Origin: Gammaproteobacteria bacterium RIFCSPHIGHO2_12_FULL_37_14 | GTDB lineage: Bacteria > Pseudomonadota > Gammaproteobacteria > DSM-16500 | DNA length: 45,730 nucleotides | Reading direction: 5' to 3' | Assembly (NCBI GenBank): GCA_001801485.1 | Contig: MGXV01000040.1 | Location: 141,788-187,517 of the forward strand | Part shown: positions 6,971 through 15,142 of the stretch, in pieces | Position numbering within the stretch: the first letter of the stretch is position 1 | Layout: every line of letters starts with the position of its first letter | Notes under the pieces: model-generated | Databases searched by the model: none | Seen by the model: only the letters and a program-made list of their open reading frames with translations | Told to the model about the DNA's origin: nothing | Program-made: the position numbers and the translations under genes

Positions 6971-8743
6971 TTAAATATTTCTTGCATCATCATCTACGGC
7001 TAATGCTTTCTTTTTACTAATACAATCAGCTAATTTGAGTTTTTCGCTTTCAGATAATCCTTCGCCTGCCGCTTTTGATAGTAATCCATTGATTTCATTA
7101 TCAAATTTGAAAAGTGATAATTGCCGTATAGCGCCTAGAAAGCCACTCTCAATACTATTATTAGGAAGGAGATGATGCCAATTTGCTAATTCAGCAATGA
7201 GAGATTCTTCGGAATCGCCTCGCCAGTATTCAATCAGTCCTCCTGGCGTAATCTGTGGTTTTTGTTGAGTTAGTTCGATGAGATGAGTCAGGAGTGGATA
7301 GCCTGAAAGATCGTTTTCTAGTAGTGTTTTTGAAAAGGCAATGCTCAGATGAGGGTGTTGGATTAATAAAGCTAAGGCTAATCTGAGAGCAGCAGGCAAC
7401 TTGGTTAATGGTTGCGATGGCGCTAGCGAGGATGGTTTGGATATTCCTGTCATATTGGAATGTCCCATTTGTTGTTTAATCTTATTCAGATCGACTCGAG
7501 CTCGCTTACTCAATTCTTCCATTAAAATGCCTTGAAAAATACAAGGAGGAATTTGTTTGATATAGCTGATGGCATTTGCTGCAAACCCAGCGCGGCCTTC
7601 CATGGTGGTGATGTCGCCTTGTTGACTGAGTGATTGGAAGAAAAAATTTGATAATGAAAGAGCAGTCAGTAGCAATTTTTCAAATTGAGTTTGTTCTATT
7701 TTCCGAATCAGGCTGTCAGGGTCTTCACCATCTGGTAAGAATAGAAAGCGTATTTGCAAATCATCTTGCATCATGGGCAGAATAACTTGCAGAGCACGCC
7801 ATGCAGCATTTCGACCTGCAGGATCGCCATCAAAACAAAAAATAATTTCAGAAGTATAACGAAATAGACGTTGTAGATGATGTTGTGTTGTGGCTGTTCC
7901 TAAGGTTGCTACTGCATAGGTAATGTTATGTTGAAAAAGAGCCAGTACATCCATATAACCTTCAACAATCAACATACGATCCAATTTTCTATTAGATTTA
8001 ATTGCATGATGTAAACCATAAAGTTCATGACCTTTTTGAAAAAGGATAGTTTCTGGCGAGTTTAAATATTTTGGCTCACCTTGTTCTATAATACGTCCTC
8101 CGAAACCAATGATGCGTCCTCGATAATCATGAATAGGAAACAATATACGGTCACGAAAACGATCATAATAACCGCCTTCATCACGCTTAACGATTAAACC
8201 CACATCTAGCAAATTTTTTTTGTCAGTCTCTGTTTTGCCGAATTGATCAAGTAAATGATTCCAGCTATTAGGCGCATATCCTAAGCTAAATTGTTGAGCA
8301 ATCGTACCAGAAATTCCTCGATGTTTGAGATAATGGATAGCGCGATTTGAATGACGCATTTGTTCGTAATAATAAGTAGCCACTTGTTTCAGTAGTTCGT
8401 GAAGACTAGCACTTGAACGATTTTTCTTTACCATTTCATTTGTCTGCGGCAATTCCATGCCTGCATAGGTTGCTAATGCTTCAATGGCTTCAGGAAAACT
8501 TAAACGATCATGTTGTATCATGAAGTCGATAGCATTACCATGTGCACCACAACCAAAACAATAATAAAATTGTTTGGTTTGACTAACAGAAAATGAAGCA
8601 GATTTTTCATTATGAAATGGACAGCAAGCAAAATAATTGCTTCCTGATTTTTTACGGAGAGGTAATTGCGTATTGATTAAATCAACCAAATCAACTTTGG
8701 CGAGTAATAAATCTATAAATTCACGCGGGATGGCGCCAATCAT
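6971..8743 (-). CDS. dnaG: DNA primase DnaG
   Basis: It makes the RNA primers for replication and is recruited by DnaB helicase. The N-terminal zinc-binding domain has C41, H44, C62 and C65 (CPFH, YCFGC). The catalytic core has the TOPRIM fold with LIVEGYMDVL and the acidic DGDPAGR motif. The C-terminal part is the helicase-binding region. I take the ATG at 8743 (MIGAIPREFI, matching the usual N-terminus, with AGGTGG 8 bases upstream) rather than the in-frame GTG at 8755. The product is 590 residues. It lies between an orphan gene and rpoD in the macromolecular-synthesis cluster. Confidence 0.97.
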   Translation of the reverse strand: MIGAIPREFIDLLLAKVDLVDLINTQLPLRKKSGSNYFACCPFHNEKSASFSVSQTKQFYYCFGCGAHGNAIDFMIQHDRLSFPEAIEALATYAGMELPQTNEMVKKNRSSASLHELLKQVATYYYEQMRHSNRAIHYLKHRGISGTIAQQFSLGYAPNSWNHLLDQFGKTETDKKNLLDVGLIVKRDEGGYYDRFRDRILFPIHDYRGRIIGFGGRIIEQGEPKYLNSPETILFQKGHELYGLHHAIKSNRKLDRMLIVEGYMDVLALFQHNITYAVATLGTATTQHHLQRLFRYTSEIIFCFDGDPAGRNAAWRALQVILPMMQDDLQIRFLFLPDGEDPDSLIRKIEQTQFEKLLLTALSLSNFFFQSLSQQGDITTMEGRAGFAANAISYIKQIPPCIFQGILMEELSKRARVDLNKIKQQMGHSNMTGISKPSSLAPSQPLTKLPAALRLALALLIQHPHLSIAFSKTLLENDLSGYPLLTHLIELTQQKPQITPGGLIEYWRGDSEESLIAELANWHHLLPNNSIESGFLGAIRQLSLFKFDNEINGLLSKAAGEGLSESEKLKLADCISKKKALAVDDDARNI

Positions 8744-8909
8744 TGTCAAAACCACCTACTAACAAGTAAACGTTCATCAAAATCACTAATCAACTGCACA
8801 GGATGAACGATTATCTAACAACATAATGTTAAATGTTATAGCAGATTTGTTGTTTTCACGCGAGTTTTACTATTAACCTGTTTACGAAGTGAATGATATC
8901 AATCGTGCC

Positions 8910-9566
8910 TTAGCGTAGCATGGTCATATAAGCTGGCAACCTGACATCCGCTTCCTCATAACCAATATTAAGAATAGGACGTTTATCAGCACTGACCATG
9001 GCAAGACTATCACCGCATTCGCCACTGGTAGTATAGGCTATTGTAGAGATAGCAGTTGAGACGGCACAGGCGAAAAATCCTACTTTGTATACAATCGGGG
9101 CAGCCAGGCAGCAGAACGATCCCGCTTTGATGATGTTTCTGTACTCTGCGCTGTCTTTATCATCAAAACCAACACGGGAAGAAAAACGGTTCCATTGTCG
9201 TCGTGCTTCATTGACTTGAACAATGACAAAATCTTTAAATTCTTGAGAAAGTGAGGGATTATTTATTCTTGAATTCACAAAAGAGAAAAATTGATTATTG
9301 GATAAAAAGAACTGATTCACAATATCATAAGCGGCATTTAAATCATGGTTATTAAGGGAATGATGATGGGTAGATTGGGTTAAATATTGATGAATTGCAC
9401 GAATCACGCGGATATAAAAATCACTTGTTCCACCAAAAAATTTAGCATGATAGTTGTTCCAAGACTTATTTCGCTTTTTATAACAATCCGAAATAAATGC
9501 TATTTTATCAATGATTGAAAGTGCATCATAATTTTTTGGTTTATCGTAGGAATAGAAAATGTTCAT
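8910..9566 (-). CDS. Unrecognised 218-residue protein inside the rpsU-dnaG-rpoD cluster
   Basis: An intact frame with an AAGGA about 9 bases before the ATG. I recognise no family. The N-terminal two thirds are polar and probably helical, and a hydrophobic stretch near residues 148-178 (AGSFCCLAAPIVYKVGFFACAV region) may be membrane-inserted. The last residues, with GYEEADVR some ten to fifteen positions from the C-terminus, are compatible with the glutamate-rich tail signal of Dot/Icm type IV effectors; this is suggestive only. It interrupts a gene order that is normally rpsU-yqeY-dnaG, so it is probably a lineage-specific insertion carried on the same transcript or from its own promoter. Confidence 0.7.
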   Translation of the reverse strand: MNIFYSYDKPKNYDALSIIDKIAFISDCYKKRNKSWNNYHAKFFGGTSDFYIRVIRAIHQYLTQSTHHHSLNNHDLNAAYDIVNQFFLSNNQFFSFVNSRINNPSLSQEFKDFVIVQVNEARRQWNRFSSRVGFDDKDSAEYRNIIKAGSFCCLAAPIVYKVGFFACAVSTAISTIAYTTSGECGDSLAMVSADKRPILNIGYEEADVRLPAYMTMLR

Positions 9567-9631
9567 GATATTTTTCCTTAGAATTATATTTTTTCAAATT
9601 CTTTTTAAAAACATTTTACGAAATTGATTTT

Positions 9632-10090
9632 TCAGGAAGTTTTTGATAATTGTTCTTTCACTTTAGTACTGACTAGGGTCATGTCGGCTTTACCTTGGAG
9701 GCTAGTTTTTAATATGCCCATTACTTTACCCATATCTTTTGGAGAAATTGCGCCAGATTCTTGAATGGCCGCTGTAACAGCCTGATCAATTTCAGCTGCT
9801 GAAAGTTGTGCTGGAAGATATTGTTGAATAATACGAATTTCCTCGGCTTCTATTTGCACTAAATCAGGACGATTTCCTGTTTCGAATTGCGAAATAGAAT
9901 CACGACGTTGCTTAATCATTTTATTCAATGTGGCAAGAATTTGTTCGTCAGAAAGAACAATACGTTCGTCAACTTCGCGTTGTTTGAGAGCAGCAAGAAT
10001 GAGACGAATTGTCCCCAACCGTTCTTTTTCATGATTACGCATAGCCGTTTTCATGTCTTCAAGAACTTTTTCCTTGATTGTTGAGGTCAT
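9632..10090 (-). CDS. yqeY: YqeY family protein (GatB/YqeY domain)
   Basis: 152 residues, the usual length. The whole protein is the YqeY domain, related to the C-terminal tRNA-binding tail of GatB. Characteristic blocks are seen: RLGTIRLILAALKQREVDER near the N-terminus, IIQQYLPAQLS in the middle and DMGKVMGILK near the end. Its precise role is unknown; it often sits between rpsU and dnaG, as here. AAGGA lies 7 bases before the ATG, and only 24 bases separate it from rpsU, so they share a transcript. Confidence 0.95.
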   Translation of the reverse strand: MTSTIKEKVLEDMKTAMRNHEKERLGTIRLILAALKQREVDERIVLSDEQILATLNKMIKQRRDSISQFETGNRPDLVQIEAEEIRIIQQYLPAQLSAAEIDQAVTAAIQESGAISPKDMGKVMGILKTSLQGKADMTLVSTKVKEQLSKTS

Positions 10091-10114
10091 ACCGATTCCT
10101 TAGAAAGAGCAGTT

Positions 10115-10372
10115 TTAAGCAGCTTCTTTTTCTTTTTTGCTGCCTGTTCCAATAGGTTGGCGATCACGTTCCAGGGCCATTTGCTCGCGGAGGTTTTTTT
10201 TCTGATAGCGTTTTACTGCTGCTGCTTTTTTACGCTTACGTTTCCAAGTTGGTTTTTCATAGAATTCGTGACGTCTTAAGTCAGCAAGGATTCCAGCTTT
10301 TTCGCAAAGTCGTTTGAAGCGACGTAGGCTTAATTCAAAATTTTCATTATCTTTTACGCGTACAGTTGGCAT
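10115..10372 (-). CDS. rpsU: 30S ribosomal protein bS21
   Basis: A small basic protein of the small ribosomal subunit involved in initiation on mRNA. The diagnostic segments [29 protein letters not shown] and [13 protein letters not shown] are all present. At 85 residues it is longer than the 71-residue E. coli protein, with an extra charged tail ending KKEKEAA. It is the first gene of the macromolecular-synthesis cluster and is preceded by a good sigma70 promoter at 10416-10445. Confidence 0.97.
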   Translation of the reverse strand: MPTVRVKDNENFELSLRRFKRLCEKAGILADLRRHEFYEKPTWKRKRKKAAAVKRYQKKNLREQMALERDRQPIGTGSKKEKEAA

Positions 10373-10415
10373 ACCTGAAGTGCATCTCCTGGTTATTTGT
10401 CAGAACGAGGGGGCA

Positions 10416-10445
10416 ATTGTAATACTGTTACTTAGAGCTTGTCAA
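10416..10445 (-). promoter_or_regulatory. Sigma70 promoter of the rpsU operon
   Basis: On the reverse strand TTGACA (10445-10440) and TACAAT (10421-10416) are 18 bases apart, an exact -35 and a 5-of-6 -10 match. Transcription would start around 10408, about 36 bases before the rpsU ATG. It lies in the divergent rpsU/tsaD intergenic region. Confidence 0.7.
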
Positions 10446-10515
10446 AGAATGCTGATACAATGCAGCAGTTTTCTGAAATTTTCATGTTGGCGTGCAGGTA
10501 GATAGGTAATTAAAA

Positions 10516-11535
10516 ATGTATGTTTTAGGTATAGAAACATCTTGCGATGAAACGGGGATAGCAATATATGACGCGCATCATGGATTGCTATCCCATCATA
10601 TATATAGCCAAATCACCACACATGCACCATTTGGCGGTGTCGTTCCTGAGTTAGCTTCCCGGGACCATATACGCAAAATAGCACCCATGATTGAGGAGAT
10701 TTTGCGCAATTCACATTTAACAATGAAAGATATCAATGGGATTGCCTATACTAAAGGTCCTGGTTTAGTAGGTGCATTATTAGTTGGTGCGATGCTAGGT
10801 AGAACCTTGGGATTTGCACTGAATATCCCGACAATTGGTGTGCATCATTTAGAAGGGCATTTATTCTCACCATTTTTAGAGGTCAATCCCCCACCATTCC
10901 CTTTTCTAGCTTTGCTAATTTCTGGTGGGCATACCGAATTAGTAGTGGTAAACGCGCTGGGTAATTATTCTGTCATTGGCGATACGATAGACGATGCTGT
11001 AGGCGAAGCATTTGATAAAGTAGGTAAGTTATTAGGACTAGGTTATCCAGGCGGTGCACCATTAGCATCATTGGCTGAATTCGGACAGTCAACACGATTC
11101 CATTTTCCCAGGCCCATGGTTGATAGGCCAGGATTGGATTTTAGTTTTAGTGGATTGAAAACGTTTGCTTTAAATACAGCAGAAAAATATGGTTTAGAAG
11201 AACAAACGAAGGCAGATATTGCACGAGCATTTCAAGATGCAGTAGTTGAGACATTGATGATCAAGTGTCGTCGAGCATTAAAACAAACAAAATTACAACA
11301 TTTAGTGGTGGCAGGTGGAGTGGGAGCAAATTGCGCATTGCGCACCACACTGGCCACTATGACTGAGAAACTTAAGGTATTACTACATTATCCTCGTCAT
11401 GAATTTTGTACCGATAATGGTGCAATGATTGCTTATGTCGGTTGTCAGCGATTATTAGCAGGCCAACAGGATAATCTTGAAGTAGAAGTGTATCCACGAT
11501 GGCCATTGAGTCAAGTAACGATAGTAAACAAGTAA
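10516..11535 (+). CDS. tsaD: tRNA N6-adenosine threonylcarbamoyltransferase TsaD
   Basis: It transfers the threonylcarbamoyl group to A37 of tRNAs that read ANN codons, working with TsaB and TsaE (tsaE is at 21214). The ASKHA-fold start [15 protein letters not shown], the metal-binding [10 protein letters not shown] motif, [10 protein letters not shown] and the C-terminal [10 protein letters not shown] and DNGAMIAY motifs are all present. At 339 residues it matches the E. coli length. It is divergent from rpsU, as in many gammaproteobacteria. Confidence 0.98.
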   Translation: MYVLGIETSCDETGIAIYDAHHGLLSHHIYSQITTHAPFGGVVPELASRDHIRKIAPMIEEILRNSHLTMKDINGIAYTKGPGLVGALLVGAMLGRTLGFALNIPTIGVHHLEGHLFSPFLEVNPPPFPFLALLISGGHTELVVVNALGNYSVIGDTIDDAVGEAFDKVGKLLGLGYPGGAPLASLAEFGQSTRFHFPRPMVDRPGLDFSFSGLKTFALNTAEKYGLEEQTKADIARAFQDAVVETLMIKCRRALKQTKLQHLVVAGGVGANCALRTTLATMTEKLKVLLHYPRHEFCTDNGAMIAYVGCQRLLAGQQDNLEVEVYPRWPLSQVTIVNK

Positions 11536-11538
11536 TTA

Positions 11539-12486
11539 TTAATTGCTAAATTTTATTTTTTCTTTTGAATTAACGATAGCGGCTTGTATATTGTCTACTT
11601 GTTCTTCTGTTTTGGTTTGATTAAAGAAAAGCCAAGCACCAGTTATTTTTCTATGTAAAATAATTGGGAAGACAAATAAAATTGCTGGAATATTCAACAA
11701 TCTCTTATAACCACGACGAATAGCAAAAATATTGTCCTGACTATGTAAATTTTTAATGATATCTAATTTAAAATTGAGAATTTCAAATTTTTTAAATAAA
11801 TTATTTTCTTCGGTAGCTTCGGAAACAGATTTACTTTGTAGTGCTTCTCTTAATTGAGTAGCAAGCTTCCAAGCGCTCTCTCCTTTTTGAGGGTATTTTT
11901 GATCTAAACTTGATTTAAAAGCATGAGCTGCCATTTCAGCAATTTCTTTCAATACTTGAGATTTAATGCTTTCATTCCAAGCAAATAATTGATTGGCGGA
12001 TAGATCAGTGTCTTGAAGGCTATCCATGAGGGCTTGAAAAAATTTATCACTGTTTTTTTCGATTAGTAAATTAATTAGCTCAGCAAAAAATAAATTCTTT
12101 TCAAAAAATAAAGCTTCGATAATGGCTTGAGTATAGTATGTTTCGTAGCTTGCTTTATTCCACGCTTGTTCGCGATGAGGATTGTTATCAGGCGTATCAG
12201 TAGAAATTTTCCCGGGATAAATAAATTTAGTTTTTAATAATTTTTTAAAACTTTCATCATCATCAGCAGTCATATGCTGCTTAAGTTTAACCTGAATAGC
12301 ATCAAAATGTGAAGGTTGTACGCCACGAAAATAACCAAGCGATATATATTTTTCATATTCGTTTTTGTGTTTTGGCGAAAGCTCAACTGATTCACCGCAA
12401 GCATTGTAATGAAGATAATAAGTGGTATCACCATGTTGATCCCCAATGGACCAAACAACTTTTAATTTTGATTTCTGTTTTGGCAT
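11539..12486 (-). CDS. Unrecognised 315-residue protein between tsaD and plsY
   Basis: An intact frame; I use the ATG at 12486, which has AGGA 6 bases upstream, over a TTG at 12507. No family is recognised. The protein is mostly polar and helical, with a basic N-terminus (MPKQKSKLKVVW), a hydrophobic stretch near residues 272-285 (LLNIPAILFVFPII) that may be one membrane segment, and a Glu/Lys-rich tail. It follows plsY by 21 bases and is convergent with tsaD, 3 bases apart, so it probably depends on plsY transcription. Like the orphan gene at 8910 it is inserted at a normally conserved junction. An effector role is possible but unproven. Confidence 0.7.
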   Translation of the reverse strand: MPKQKSKLKVVWSIGDQHGDTTYYLHYNACGESVELSPKHKNEYEKYISLGYFRGVQPSHFDAIQVKLKQHMTADDDESFKKLLKTKFIYPGKISTDTPDNNPHREQAWNKASYETYYTQAIIEALFFEKNLFFAELINLLIEKNSDKFFQALMDSLQDTDLSANQLFAWNESIKSQVLKEIAEMAAHAFKSSLDQKYPQKGESAWKLATQLREALQSKSVSEATEENNLFKKFEILNFKLDIIKNLHSQDNIFAIRRGYKRLLNIPAILFVFPIILHRKITGAWLFFNQTKTEEQVDNIQAAIVNSKEKIKFSN

Positions 12487-12507
12487 GTTGCTTCCTTGCT
12501 TTTTCAA

Positions 12508-13101
12508 TTAAAAATGAATCTTTCTTTCCTTTCCTTGCATCAAATGAATGATATTAGAGCGATGTCGATAAATTAACACGATGCTGATAAAAGTAATCGC
12601 AATTATATAACTTACTTCACCAGAAAAAAACCAAATATAAATAGGCGCAAGTAACGATGCGATGAGTGACGATAATGAAGAATATCGAAAAAAGATGGCA
12701 ATCAGTAACCAAGTTACCATCCAAGCGAATCCTGTGGGCCAAGAGAGAGCAAGTAAACAGCCTAATGCAGTCGCCACTCCCTTTCCTCCTTGAAAATGGA
12801 AGAAAACAGGATAGAGATGCCCAATGAAAGCGCCAGAAGCAACCAAGGCCAACTCATTTTCTTGTAAACCGTACCATTTCGCAATTAAAATGGGAATGAC
12901 TCCTTTCAGCACATCACCTAATAAGGTAACAACAGCTGCTGTTTTCCCACCGATGCGTAATACATTGGTTGCCCCGGGATTTTTTGAGCCCTGGGTGCGA
13001 GGATCAGGCAATCCCATTATTTTACAAACAATAATTGCACTCGAGAGCGAGCCAAAGAGGTAAGCGATAACAGGTGCGATGAAAGCTTCAATGTAGAACA
13101 T
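12508..13101 (-). CDS. plsY: Acyl-phosphate:glycerol-3-phosphate acyltransferase PlsY
   Basis: It makes lysophosphatidic acid from acyl-phosphate and glycerol-3-phosphate at the inner membrane, the first step of phospholipid synthesis. It is a 197-residue polytopic protein. The three family motifs are visible: FGSLSSAIIV near residue 16, GSKNPGATNVLR at 38-49 and GHLYPVFFHFQGGKGVAT at 94-111. AAGGA lies 5 bases before the ATG. It is divergent from orn, and an orphan gene follows it closely. Confidence 0.97.
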   Translation of the reverse strand: MFYIEAFIAPVIAYLFGSLSSAIIVCKIMGLPDPRTQGSKNPGATNVLRIGGKTAAVVTLLGDVLKGVIPILIAKWYGLQENELALVASGAFIGHLYPVFFHFQGGKGVATALGCLLALSWPTGFAWMVTWLLIAIFFRYSSLSSLIASLLAPIYIWFFSGEVSYIIAITFISIVLIYRHRSNIIHLMQGKERKIHF

Positions 13102-13285
13102 ATTATTCCTTGAATGGAAGACGGAGTCTAAGTTTAGCTTTTTTATTCTGCTTTATCATGAAATAATTCATTATCCAAGGCAAATGAAGTTTTTGGTTTC
13201 TTCATGTTTTTATTGACAAAAAGACGACAGAACTAGGAAATCCAGGTTATACTTCTTAAAATACTCTCTTCTAAGGTTTTTTTGT

Positions 13286-13831
13286 ATGTCAACTACTCGA
13301 GATAATCTTATTTGGATCGATCTGGAAATGACGGGTTTACAATCGGAAGATCGTATTATTGAGATTGCTACTATTGTCACTGATTCAGATTTAAATGAAT
13401 TGGCAGAAGGTCCAGTGTTTGTTATCCATCAAGCAGATAATTTATTAGCTAATATGGATGATTGGAACACTGAACATCATACAAATTCTGGTTTGATTGA
13501 GCGGGTAAAAGCAAGCCAGATAAATGAAAAGTTTGCAGAAACAGAAACGATAGCGTTTTTAAAACAGTATGCACTTGAAGGCAAGTCTCCTATGTGCGGT
13601 AACAGCGTGTGGCAAGATAGACGTTTTTTATCGCGCTATATGCCACTTTTAGAAAAATATTTCCATTATCGTATGATTGATGTGAGCACACTCAAGGAAT
13701 TAGCTTTACGCTGGGCTCCGCAAATATATCAAGGTGTACAAAAAGAATCTCGTCATCGAGCACTTGATGATATTCGTGAGTCAATTGAAGAATTAAAATA
13801 TTATCGATCTGAGTTTTTACGGATAAATTAG
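13286..13831 (+). CDS. orn: Oligoribonuclease Orn
   Basis: A 3'-5' exoribonuclease of the DEDD family that degrades very short RNAs and pGpG. D12 and E14 in WIDLEMTGL form the first exonuclease motif, [10 protein letters not shown] follows, and [17 protein letters not shown] near the C-terminus supplies the last His and Asp. At 181 residues it has the standard length. CTAAGG lies 12 bases before the ATG. It is a single gene, divergent from plsY. Confidence 0.97.
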   Translation: MSTTRDNLIWIDLEMTGLQSEDRIIEIATIVTDSDLNELAEGPVFVIHQADNLLANMDDWNTEHHTNSGLIERVKASQINEKFAETETIAFLKQYALEGKSPMCGNSVWQDRRFLSRYMPLLEKYFHYRMIDVSTLKELALRWAPQIYQGVQKESRHRALDDIRESIEELKYYRSEFLRIN

Positions 13832-13915
13832 TTAGCACACGTCTCACTGCATGGTATATATTGGCACTAATTAAAACGCTGTACCAGCTATTCTATTCAA
13901 ACGAGGAAATGACGT

Positions 13916-15118
13916 GTGGATTTTAAATTAATTGGCTGTATTTTACTGATTGTTGGTACTGCGATTGGTGCAGGTATGTTGGCACTACCAATTGCCACTG
14001 CGCATTTGGGTTTTGTCGGATCAATCGTATTGTTATTGTCCATTTGGGTAGTGATGACGGCAGGCGCCTTACTCATTTTAGAGGTCAATCTCTGGTTACC
14101 AAAAAATAGTAATCTCATTTCTATGGCTAAAGTGACGATTGGCCCAATGGGACAAATTATTGCTTGGTTATCTTATTTACTCTTATTGTATTCGCTTTTG
14201 TGCGCTTATATTGCTGGAGGAAGTGATTTATTCCATAACTTGCTATCAGTCGCGAATATCAACATACCAACAGGCATAGCAGCAATAATTTTTACGATTC
14301 TGTTTGGGATAATTGTTTATTTAGGCATTCGCATCGTAGATTACGTCAATCGTGGGTTGATGGTAGTTAAGCTAGGCGCATATCTATTATTAATTTTTTT
14401 GCTATTGCCATTAGTGGATGCTGCCAAGCTGATGGCTGGGACAATCAGTGAAATCACGTCTGTAACAGCTATCACAGTCACTATTACTTCATTTGGTTAC
14501 GCAGCCATTGTTCCGAGTTTACGAATTTATTTTGCTGGGGACATTAGAAAACTTAAGATAGCTATCATTGTAGGTAGTTTTATTCCACTGATTTGTTATC
14601 TCTTTTGGGATATGGTAATCATGGGAATTATCCCATTGCATGGCGATAGCAGTTTAACCACTATTTTGCAATCCAAAAATTCCACGAGTGAGCTAGTGAA
14701 TGTATTAAATTCTACCGTCACGTATGACTCAATTAATTTTTTTGTTAAATTGTTTACTTCCATTTGTGTATTAACCTCTTTCCTTGGGGTTGCTTTGTGC
14801 CTAACTGATTTTTTATCAGATGGATTGCAGCTGGAAAAACAAGGGATGAAGAATATATTTATTCATACCATTACTTTGCTACCACCATTAATTATTACTT
14901 TGTTTTTTCCTGGAATTTTCATTAAAGCGTTACAATATGCGGGAATCTATTCCATTGTTTTATTAATTCTTCTTCCTGCTTGGATGGCATGGAATGGCCG
15001 CTATCGACGTCATTTGTCTAAAGGCGGATATCGTTTGTGGGGCGGCCGGCCATTATTAATCTTATTGATTTTATTTTCTTTGGTAATGTTGGGACGTAGT
15101 ATCATCGATATTTTCTAA
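13916..15118 (+). CDS. Aromatic amino acid permease, HAAAP family (TyrP/Mtr-like), copy 1
   Basis: A 400-residue inner-membrane transporter with about eleven hydrophobic segments. The N-terminal GTAIGAGMLALP and the ISMAKVTIGPMGQIIAW region mark the hydroxy/aromatic amino acid permease family, proton symporters for tyrosine or tryptophan. The start is a GTG with GAGGA 8 bases upstream. It is clearly paralogous to the gene at 17477, with near-identical spacing of motifs through the whole length, pointing to an old duplication. Substrate cannot be told from sequence alone. Confidence 0.88.
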   Translation: MDFKLIGCILLIVGTAIGAGMLALPIATAHLGFVGSIVLLLSIWVVMTAGALLILEVNLWLPKNSNLISMAKVTIGPMGQIIAWLSYLLLLYSLLCAYIAGGSDLFHNLLSVANINIPTGIAAIIFTILFGIIVYLGIRIVDYVNRGLMVVKLGAYLLLIFLLLPLVDAAKLMAGTISEITSVTAITVTITSFGYAAIVPSLRIYFAGDIRKLKIAIIVGSFIPLICYLFWDMVIMGIIPLHGDSSLTTILQSKNSTSELVNVLNSTVTYDSINFFVKLFTSICVLTSFLGVALCLTDFLSDGLQLEKQGMKNIFIHTITLLPPLIITLFFPGIFIKALQYAGIYSIVLLILLPAWMAWNGRYRRHLSKGGYRLWGGRPLLILLILFSLVMLGRSIIDIF

Positions 15119-15142
15119 CGTCAATTCATTTCTTATTTGAGT

